DNA of 64,000 nt from positions 4,891,905-4,955,904 of the forward strand of contig JAKTNV010000007.1 in the NCBI GenBank assembly GCA_022747635.1. The letters are read 5' to 3'. The position numbers and the translations under genes are program-made. Source of the DNA: Hetaerina americana. Taxonomy: Eukaryota > Arthropoda > Insecta > Odonata > Calopterygidae. Positions 56,240 through 64,000 of this stretch are shown here, piece by piece (the stretch's first letter is position 1; each line of letters begins with the position of its first letter). The notes under the pieces were generated by a model. That model had not been told where the DNA came from. It searched no databases and was given only the letters and a program-made list of their open reading frames with translations.

Positions 56240-57945
56240 GAAACATTTCTGCAGCCAATGCAAGCAGTCGACTTTTCCACCCGTGGAATAGGGTTACTCC
56301 TTAAAAACATCGACCCCACAAATCTCCGGGAGATATCGGCTCGCGTGTATAAAGAACTGTCGTCCGAAATTGCTCCTTATCTTAATATAATATTTAAGAA
56401 ATCATTAGCAGAAGAAAGCGTGCCAAGCGGCTGGAAGATAGCTTCTGTGACACCCATATTTAAAAATGGAAACCGGGAGGACCCCAGTAATTATAGGCCA
56501 ATATCGCTCACCTCCATCTCCTGTAAAATTCTTGAGCACATCATTGTTAGTTCCATAATGAGGTACCTCGATAGCCAAGATTTATTGATTAATAACCAAC
56601 ACGGGTTCCGTAAAGGTAGATCCTGCGAAACTCAACTCGCACTATTTGTTCATGATATAATGCATCCCGGTGAAAGTAATATTCCAGTTGATGCGATATT
56701 CCTAGATTTTAAAAAAGCTTTTGATAGAGTCCCTCATTGCAAGTTACTCGCGAAGTTGGGAGTGTTCGGGAGTGTTATATGCCGAAGTTGGATACACGGG
56801 AGTGTTATATGCTGGATTAGAGAATTTATAAAAAATCGCGTTCAAACAGTCGTCCTGGACGGTGTATCATCCGATACTGTCAAGGTCACATCGGGTGTAC
56901 CGCAGGGAAGTGTCATAGGCCCCCTCTTATTTCTTATTTACATAAATGACCTCAGTACCGTGGTTAATAGCAGGCTCCGTCTTGTTGCTGACGATGCGGT
57001 GATTTATGGGGACATTCGAAGTCGCGAATATAGAGCCGCGTTAGCTAACGACCTATATGCAATCCAGACTTGGTGCGATACATGGCAATTGGAATTAAAT
57101 TTGAAAAAATGCGTAGTAATACGTTTTTGGGAAAAGAGTAACACCCCCCCATTTAGTTACAAAATGAAACAAACAGAAATCGCGAGGGTAGATTCCTTTA
57201 ATTACTTGGGTGTAACAATTACTCACGATCTGTCCAGGGGAAAGTACACACGGGAAATATGCGGTCGTGCTAAAAAATAATTGGGATTTGTAAAAAGAGT
57301 GCTGGGTAAATGTGACGAAAAAGTGGAGGAATGATGTATTCTTGCCCTAGTCAGGCCCCACCTAGAGTATGCTGCCAGTATATGGGATCCTCAAGAGATA
57401 AATTTAATTTCGGAATTGGATCGAGTTCAGCGCAGGGGGTCTAGATTTGTCAAAAATTGTTATGACCAACGCAGTGGCGTAACTACTATGCTAGAAAATT
57501 TAGGCCGGGATTCCCTTACACAGCGGCGTTTACAATATAGATGAAACTTATTTAAAACATTTAAAGATGGGTCCTTTTCCGATGACATCAAGAACATAAT
57601 ACGAACCCCAACGTATTACGGGCGGAGGGATCACGAATATAAGATTAGAGAGATTGACTGCAAGACTGGCAGATTTAAATGGTCATTTTTTCCGAGAACA
57701 ATAAGAGACCAGAATGCTTGTAATCGAAATCCCCCAGGAGCCGGCTCGACATAATAAGTATTAAACTACAAGGTAGAGACTACGCATGGTTATATGATTA
57801 TATTTATATATATTTTTGCAGGTTCCTCCCACCTTTCCCCATCCATTTGAAAAACCCTAACCCCCTCATCCCTTACCCTTTCCTCTTGGTGCTGCACCTC
57901 CTGCTACCCACCTTGCTCGTAGATAATTGATATAGATGTAGATGA
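56240..57945 (+). mobile_element. CR1/L2-type LINE, 5'-truncated
   Basis: Contains the RT frame at 56258-57280 and the C-terminal region across stops: ILALVRPHLEYAASIWDPQ and LDRVQRRGSRFVKN, DSLTQRRLQYR, then SFFPRTIRDQNACN, all typical of CR1/L2 ORF2 ends. The 3' end near 57945 carries ATAGATGTAGATG, the short tandem tail usual for this group. The endonuclease half is missing. TA-rich DNA follows. Confidence 0.88.
56258..57280 (+). CDS. CR1/L2 reverse transcriptase frame (340 codons, open)
   Basis: An uninterrupted RT frame. Motifs in order: VPSGWKIASVTPIFKNGN (about residue 57), NYRPISLTSISCKILEHII, NQHGFRKGRSCETQLALF, DAIFLDFKKAFDRVPHCKLL, SGVPQGSVIGPLLFLIYIND, LRLVADDAVIYGDI (catalytic YADD-like VADD), and SFNYLGVTITHDLSRG. 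It ends at a TAA just where the thumb region begins, and the rest of the ORF follows in the same element across stops. A short duplication (GGGAGTGTTATATGC twice, 56769-56815) inserts a few residues after KLGVFGSVIC. The catalytic residues are present, but the ORF as a whole is truncated and probably inactive. Confidence 0.85.
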   Translation: MQAVDFSTRGIGLLLKNIDPTNLREISARVYKELSSEIAPYLNIIFKKSLAEESVPSGWKIASVTPIFKNGNREDPSNYRPISLTSISCKILEHIIVSSIMRYLDSQDLLINNQHGFRKGRSCETQLALFVHDIMHPGESNIPVDAIFLDFKKAFDRVPHCKLLAKLGVFGSVICRSWIHGSVICWIREFIKNRVQTVVLDGVSSDTVKVTSGVPQGSVIGPLLFLIYINDLSTVVNSRLRLVADDAVIYGDIRSREYRAALANDLYAIQTWCDTWQLELNLKKCVVIRFWEKSNTPPFSYKMKQTEIARVDSFNYLGVTITHDLSRGKYTREICGRAKK

Positions 57946-57965
57946 ACTTACAAATAGAGCATTAA

Positions 57966-58005
57966 ATATATGCATATATATAATATATATATATATATAT
58001 ATAAT

Positions 58006-58051
<46 letters not shown>
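57966..58051. repeat. (TA)n microsatellite
   Basis: TA/ATATAA tract separating the CR1/L2 tail from a Penelope-like end. Confidence 0.93.
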
Positions 58052-58052
<1 letters not shown>

Positions 58053-58074
58053 GCATACGCATAAAACCTATGTG

Positions 58075-58225
58075 AAAGTCTCACAGGTGTGAATAATAAT
58101 GTATATGAAGTTACTACAAGTGAATATAAACACAGAAACACACAAAAAAGAAAAGAAACTCAAACGTTTTCGAATTTTCCGTGGTGAAGCCACGTTTCCC
58201 AAGGAAGAGAAGGAAGGATATATAT
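58075..58225 (-). mobile_element. Penelope-like end fragment (third variant)
   Basis: The minus strand reads TTCCTTGGGAAACGTGGCTT, CACCACGGAAAATTCGAAAA, CGTTTGAGTTTC, then TTTTTTGTGTGTTTCTG and TATTCAC, with TTATTCACACCTGTGAGACT farther out. The order (hairpin CGTGG/CCACG, GAAAA, a T-rich GTGTGTTTCT block, then a TTCACxxCxGTGAGAC block) parallels the ends at 33563-34000. The outer side is a TA tract; the inner side joins RTE copy 5 directly. Confidence 0.6.
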
Positions 58226-59850
58226 AGAAAAGGAACATGACGAAGAGGAAGATAGCTTAGGGCCAGGCATACTCGACGATGAGATAGAAAAGGCATTAAG
58301 GGAGATGAAACTAAATAAGGCCGTGGTGGTGGATATCATCACCGCGGAACTGTTGAAATGTTTAGGAAAATACATCTACATCTAAGGGAAGTAAAAGCAA
58401 AACATGCAGCAAAATATGCAAAAAAACAAAAAGCAAAATATGGGAGGAAGAGGTTATATGGGCTGATTCGTAGTATCTATGAGGAAGGAATCTGGCCGGA
58501 AGACTTTGTGAGATCAGTTTTAGTTCCTATTCCGAAAAAGGTAAACGCCACGTCATGTGAGGACTACAAGACAATTACTTTGATATCCCACGCAGCTAAA
58601 GTTGTTCTCTGGATCATAAACGAAAGGATAGAGTAGGGCAAATGATCACAAAGGGGATGATCAGTTTGGGTATAGGAAGGGGAGAGGTACGCGTGATGCC
58701 ATTGCAGTAATGAGATTATTAATCGAGAGGAATATAGAATACAACCAGGAGGTATTTGCCTGTTTCGTAGATTTCGAAAAAGCGTTTGATAGAGTGAATT
58801 GGAAAAAACTAATGAGTATTCTGCAGAAAATAGGAATAGATTGGAGGGAAAGGAGGCTAATCCGCAACCTGTACATGTCTCAGACTGCTCAGGTGCGAGT
58901 GGGGAACGGGGAGTCCGGATGGGCAGTGTTAGGAAGAGGTGTAAGGCAGGGTTGCCCATTATCACTATTGTTGCTGTTCAGCCTGTATGCAGAGGAAATG
59001 ATTAAAGAGGCATTGGAATGACTGGAGATAGGAATGAAAGTGGACGGGGAATTCGTAAAATCAGTTAGGTTTGCTGATGACCAAGCTTTAGTTTGTCAGT
59101 CAGCCAAGGGATTGCAAGCATTGCTGAGTGAATTGGAAATTCAGTGCGACAAGTATGGGATGAAAATCAATATTATACAACAAAGGTTATGCCATTTTCT
59201 AGAAAGAAAAAGGCTGATCTTAACATTAAAATAGGAGGGCAAAACCTAGAGCAGGTAGAACAGTTTATGTATCTTGGTAGTGTTTGGGACCAACACGGCC
59301 AAAGTAGTAGGGACGCAATGAGAAGAATTGCGCTAGGCAAAGAGGCTTTCACAAGGAGGAGGGAGTTGATGACGGGGACTTTGAGTAAGGATGTTAAGAA
59401 AAGACTCGTAAAAACTTTGATATGGAGCGTGGCTATGTACGGCGCGGAAACGTGGTCATTGAAGCAGGAGGATAGACGTAGACTGGAGGCTTTTGAAATG
59501 TGGGTGTGGAGCAGAATGGAGAAGGTGAAATGGACAGAGAAGAAAACAAATGAGGAAGTACTTGGAATGGTGGGCGAAGAGAGGGGTTTGTTGGGAGCAA
59601 TCCTATGGTGGCAGGAAAAGTGGATGAAGGGGGTGTTGACCGGCAGCGGGATGTTGAAGACTGTAATTGAGGGGAGAATGTTAGGCAAACGAGTAAAGGG
59701 AAGAAAGAGGATAGGGATGCTGGACGGGATGAAGGGAGGAAGAAAGTACTCAGAGATGTAGAGTAGGATACTGGATTTTGTGTTTTGTTAGGCGTTACAA
59801 AATATTTTATTTAGTAGCTGTTTTTATCCAAAAACCTAATAATAATAAAT
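58226..59850 (+). mobile_element. RTE-type LINE, 5'-truncated copy 5
   Basis: Begins with linker sequence (EEDSLGPGILDDEIEKALRE in part) directly after a Penelope-like end. It carries RT in several frames: VRSVLVPIPKKVNATSCEDY, 58710-59021 with VDFEKAFDRVNWKKLM and RQGCPLSLLLL, and 59034-59234 with SVRFADDQALVCQSAKGLQA. The C-terminal frame 59144-59761 (205 codons) is the best preserved of any copy: QFMYLGSVWDQHGQSSRDA, VAMYGAETWSLKQEDRRRLE, then KKTNEEVLGMVGEERGLLGA. A foreign stretch with CATCTACATCTAAGG lies near 58365-58435. The tail ends CCTAATAATAATAAAT. Confidence 0.86.
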
Positions 59851-62059
59851 AAATGAATATATATATATACATATATGTATTTAAAGAGTAATACCCGTTT
59901 TAAAACAACGGCGGAACCGCCGCACACCATTCCCCGATGCCCCACTCTCTCTTAAAAGACGCGCCCAATGTCCAAGGATCAAGCAAGGCATTGAGTGTCC
60001 TCCGTCACTTTGCAACCGCGCCGCCGCCCCCCCTGTGAACCACGTTCCCCTAACCATTGTGCCCTCCCCACTCTCTCTCCTCACTGGTCTCTTCCGATCC
60101 CGCATTCGCCCTATCCCTAAAAATGACCCCTTTATCCCCATTTGCACGCACATTTGTCCCTTCCTCCCAGACTGGAGCACCAACATAGGTCTAACTTCCT
60201 TCTCTCTCTCTCTCTCTCTCCCCAGAAATAATCGCGACTTCTCACCAAATTCCTCATCTTTCCATCCTTATACATTCTGTCTCCCGCGGCCTGCCCGAGA
60301 GACCGATGGTTTTCTTCGCATTCCATTTTCTCCGATTGATTGTTTGTTATTAATTAAATCCCGCACCACTCCCTCCTCGAACCCTCTCCCTCCTCCTCAT
60401 CGTCTTCTACTTCTCTGTCTGCCGCTGATGCTTGAGAGCTCGCCCGCACAACACTTAAGCTGGTCCGTACGAATCATCAAATTTCTGAATTTTTTCGTGC
60501 CCGAAAAGCGTCTCCGAATGCATAGTTGAACAGAGCGAAGGAAGGGCGTCTCAAGTCCGGGACAGGGGTGTGACGGAAGAGGGTTGCGTGCGCTACTCCT
60601 CCCGCGGCCCTTGGCGCGCGCGTCGCTCTGCCTGCCTCCCTCGCACCCTACGCTGAGGGGGGGGGGGCAGGGGTTGGGAAGGGGTGGCGTCGTCCCCCCC
60701 ACGCCCCTTACCCGCGACGGAGGGGTCGTTGGAGTGGCGGCTTCCCCGCGAGATGTTCAAAGGGGTTGATCATTTGCGCCCTTTCACCGCGGGCTGGGAT
60801 TCCACCCGATCAACTGGGGTTGTCGACGACGCCCCCAGCGGTGGTAGGGGAGCGGACTTCATTTGTCGCCCCCCCCCTTCTCCCACCCCCCACAACTCCC
60901 CTCTTCGCTGGTTGTAGAGGGATGGACAGTCTTTAAATATTTCACTTCGCCCTCCAAGCGAAGGCCCGCCCCGCGGGCGACGTTATTTTGATCGGTTTAT
61001 TTGCTCTTTGATAAGTACTGCCAACACGAGTACTCGTTTTTTTTACGAAGGGCTCCCAAACGGACGTTTTCCTATGCTCGACCTCCGAAGAATGACGAGA
61101 CTCGAAGAATGATGTCATATCTTTGGAAAACGGTTTTTTATTAATCCTTTTCATTTGCTTTTAGGGTCAGGAATAAAATGGATGATATATCGATATGTAT
61201 TTCAGGAGTAGCATGTGCGGATATCGTATGCGAGATAGGCCATCCACGCCGACCGTTCCTTGCGTAAACCAGTTTGAAGTCGTTCTCCAAGCAAACGCCG
61301 TTCGGTTGCAACTTGTGTCACAAATTATGCAGTTAGTGCAATTCTTACGTCATCTTTTATAGTTCTCGCAGTCGTCGAGGATGCCGTTGTGCCGCTCATT
61401 ATAAAACGCAGGAAATGACGAATTGCCTATCCTTTGCAGCGAGGGCGTGCTAAACTCGGACTTAACTTGTTCACGCATCCAAGTAGTTTATCAAGCCTTT
61501 CTTTTGCATCGAAAGCGACATTTGCAACGCTAAGAGATGCAACGCATTCAGGTTCGAGCTAATCTTTGCGGTTCATTCCCTCCGAAATGAAAAGGCGCCT
61601 CACCTGTGCCCCCCCCCCCGTGGCCCTCTCTGCGGCATTCAAGGGAACATGAGAAAATAGGCTGGTCGTTGTATAAGGATACTCTTGAATGCGCCACAAG
61701 TTTTTGTTTATTTTAACGCTTGGCTAATTCTTAAGGAAGAGAGGTAAAAATCTTGAAACTTCCTGGTTAATTTTAGAATGTATTTGAATGCTAAGAAGTC
61801 AACTTCCCATGAGCATCGCCACCCGGCTGGTGCCATAAACATTCTCGCGCGCAAACTAACGCACCCCCTCAGACTCTCCCCACCCGCCCAACCCTCCCTC
61901 GCGCACTTCCCTTCCTTCCCCCAAAAACCCCCTCCCCTCACCCCCACCTGCGTAAAAAAACGACAACCCATCCCTCCTCATCACCTCATTCCCTTTTATC
62001 CTTTTCTTCGAGCCTTCAATTAGATAGCTGTAGCCATGCGTCTTGTAAGAAATTTTTAG
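59851..62059. other. Unassigned region
   Basis: C/T-rich plus-strand stretches at 60,040-60,440 (with a CT repeat at about 60,203-60,222) and 61,860-61,960, and a GC-rich segment at 60,540-60,900 with runs of G and C. Open frames there are compositional. I found no motif or element. Confidence 0.35.
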
Positions 62060-62130
62060 CTTAAGATGTCATCTATACGTATGATGAAACCGGTAGTACC
62101 ATGTTACGAAATGCTTTGTAAATTTTACAG
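62060..62130 (+). repeat. Fragment with GAAACCGGT module
   Basis: Reads AGATGTC, ATGATGAAACCGGTAGTACC (62081-62100), then AAATTTT-rich sequence. It resembles the outer end of the palindrome at 5057-6019, but the hairpin between ATGATG and GAAACCGGT is missing. Confidence 0.4.
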
Positions 62131-62243
62131 AGATTATCTTATTCCCCAAAGAAAATGTCCCATTTGGTAAATGAATTTACTAGACACCAATGTGTACAAT
62201 TCAAGGAACATGGATGATTATCTCCTAGTAATCAACGGAAATA

Positions 62244-63534
62244 CGAGGGCGGTCCCAGAAGTATGTATCTAAAACCTAGTGATGGCGGTAGTTTTTAAAA
62301 AAATATCACTGTTTTAGAAAGTACGCAATCTATACCCCACATATGTTTCAAGTTTGAAGATGCCATGTTGTTAAGTATTTGTTTGGGAGCCATCAATAGT
62401 GAACATTTTCAGTGAATTTGTGAAAATGGAGACAATTGGTCATCGTTATGTGATACAATACTTTTATTTGAAAGGTTTCAGCCCAACCAATATAAAAAGC
62501 TGAACTGGATTCTACTCTGAGTGAGTCTGCTCTTTCGTTTACAACAGTAAAATATTGGGTAGCAGAGTTTAAACGAGACCGTACGAGCTGTCAAGACGAG
62601 CATTGCATTGGCCGACCAAATGAGGTGATGACTCCAGAAACAGTGAAGAAAATCCGCAAAGTGATACTGGATGATCGTTGACTGAAAGGGCACGAGCTAG
62701 CGGACATAGAAGGCGTATCAAAAAGTGCGATACATCGCATATTAACTGAAAATTTGGACATGAGAAAGCTGTGTGCAAGATGGGTGGCGCGTTTGCTCAC
62801 ACTCGAGCAAAACCAGTGTCGTTAAGATGTTTCAATTGAGTGTTCAGGAAAGTTTCACAGCAACTGAGCAGAATTTTTGTGCCATTTCCACGACATGGAT
62901 GAAACATGGGTCCATTACTTCACACCCGAGACAAAAGAACAATCAAAACAAGGGATTTAAAAGGGAGAACCGCCTCCAAAAAAGGCGAAGACCGTTTCGT
63001 CTGCAGCCAAGGTCATGGCTTGGGTTTTTGGGATGCGCGTGGGATAATTTTCATTGTATATCTTGAAAAAGGAAAACGTTTTTAATGCGAACTTATTGCA
63101 ACGTTTGAGCGAAGAAATCAAGCAAAAGAGGCTGCTGCATTTGGCAGAGAAGAAAGTGTTGTTTCATCAAGACAATGCACCCGCTCACAAATCCGTTATT
63201 GCAATCGCCAAAATTTATGAATTATAGTTTGAATTGCTACCTCATGCACCCTATTTGCCAGATTTAGCCCCCGCCTGATTATTTCCTATTCGCAAACTTG
63301 AAAAAATGGCTTGGTAGTCAAAGATTTTCCAAACGTGAAGAAGTGATGTCGGCAGTTCATTGTTATTTTGAGGAGCAAGACAGTTCTTATAATAAGAAGG
63401 GTATGGAGCTTATTGAATATCGCTGGGAAAAGTGTATAGAGCTGAAAGCGGATTATGTTGAAAAATAAATGCATTTTTTTCTTAACATTTTGGTGTTTTC
63501 TTTGTTGGGTCGGGTACTTCTGGGACCACCCTCT
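62244..63534 (+). mobile_element. Mariner-type transposon, nearly full length (1291 bp)
   Basis: Inverted termini CGAGGGCGGTCCCAGAAGTA (left) and AGAGGGTGGTCCCAGAAGTA (right, reverse complement), flanked by TA at 62242-62243 and 63535-63536. The length equals a typical intact mariner, and the transposase frame (62426-63468) spans it. Termini differ from those of the mariner at 52751-53503, so this is a separate lineage. Confidence 0.93.
62426..63468 (+). pseudogene. Mariner transposase, full length but inactivated
   Basis: From the ATG at 62426 (METIGHRYVIQYFYLK) to TAA at 63466-63468 (ELKADYVEK) the span is about 347 codons, the usual mariner size. It reads a helix-turn-helix region (SFTTVKYWVAEFKRD; IEGVSKSAIHRILTEN), then LDMRKLCARWVARLLTLEQN. 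The DDE motifs follow: MDETWVHYFTPETK (first D), VLFHQDNAPAHKS (second D) and YLPDLAPA with the third D displaced by a one-base insertion near 63277. Stops occur after DDR (about 62678), near 62823 and in the middle region. All three catalytic positions are still readable, so the copy died fairly recently. Confidence 0.92.
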
Positions 63535-63536
63535 TA

Positions 63537-64000
63537 TTTTCAATCCCTCTTTAATGCAAATTCTAAGAATATATCATTTCCTACAGGAGTCGTGCACGTT
63601 GCATTTTCGAAATTCACCATTACGGCGTCCGACGATTTGCTAAGTTAAGAAAATAATATCGATTGTTGGCATTCACTCGTTGTGTAATCAATCCTCTCCC
63701 TGATGGCCAATGGCGTAATGTTTGACATGGTGTGGGTTCAGATTCTGTAAAGTGGAATCAGCTTGTCAATTTTAGTAAATTTTCAATTTTTAGTATTGAC
63801 AAAATCGATTTTAAAGGAACACCTACGGTAATGTGTTGGATATTTTAATGTCAATGCAGTTGAAAATTTTAAAGAAACTCTTTTGTAAAACGCTCGAAAA
63901 GTGGTGGATTTATGCATAGATATCGGACCGAGATACTTGGCTGCGATATTAATTGGAACTTGGCCTTCCGACCGGTCGCCAGCGTTTCTCACCTGCCGTT
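63537..64000. other. Unassigned window end
   Basis: AT-rich sequence without recognisable features. Confidence 0.45.

Overview
This window looks like a repeat-rich arthropod nuclear genome. One spliced host gene can be supported: the 3' part of a KANSL1/NSL1-like gene (subunit of the KAT8 non-specific lethal histone acetyltransferase complex) on the + strand between 190 and about 13,000. Five exons with compatible splice phases (190-277, 6629-6833, 7728-8224, 9577-9810, 11971-12135) encode a PEHE-type domain, a proline/serine-rich linker and a conserved C-terminal block. Upstream exons lie left of the window. The organism cannot be named. The mix of RTE and CR1/L2 LINEs, Penelope-like elements, many mariner families, a Tigger relic and tRNA-derived SINEs fits an insect, arachnid or other arthropod.

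Layout. 1-13 kb: KANSL1 exons in introns that hold a decayed Tigger/pogo element, a small inverted-repeat element, a mariner relic, a 963-bp near-perfect palindrome and an RTE fragment. 13-26 kb: AT-rich intergenic DNA with SINEs and two stretches of unidentified coding-like sequence. 25-30 kb: CR1/L2 LINE pieces, then a minus-strand RTE copy interrupted by a head-to-head SINE pair with a 9-bp target duplication. 30-33.5 kb: GC-rich unique-looking DNA with a few weak exon candidates. 33.5-38 kb: a rearranged Penelope-like cluster among long (TA)n tracts. 38-41 kb: mariners in and beside an RTE copy. 41-48 kb: mostly unassigned, with one signal-peptide-like exon candidate. 48-52 kb: the most complete RTE copy, then a Penelope-end inverted dimer. 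52-64 kb: a 753-bp mariner derivative, a CR1/L2 copy with a 340-codon open RT frame, another RTE copy and a nearly full-length decayed mariner.

The most unusual structural signal is a recurring terminal module: CCTGATGATG, a short hairpin, GAAACYGGT, then an A/T block containing a GTGGAA-like sequence. It occurs at several loci and repeatedly forms head-to-head inverted dimers with the module facing outward. A second hairpin module with the same dimer habit belongs to the Penelope-like ends. The core resembles a hammerhead ribozyme, but this is unproven. Calls rest on reading motifs by eye; no database search was run.
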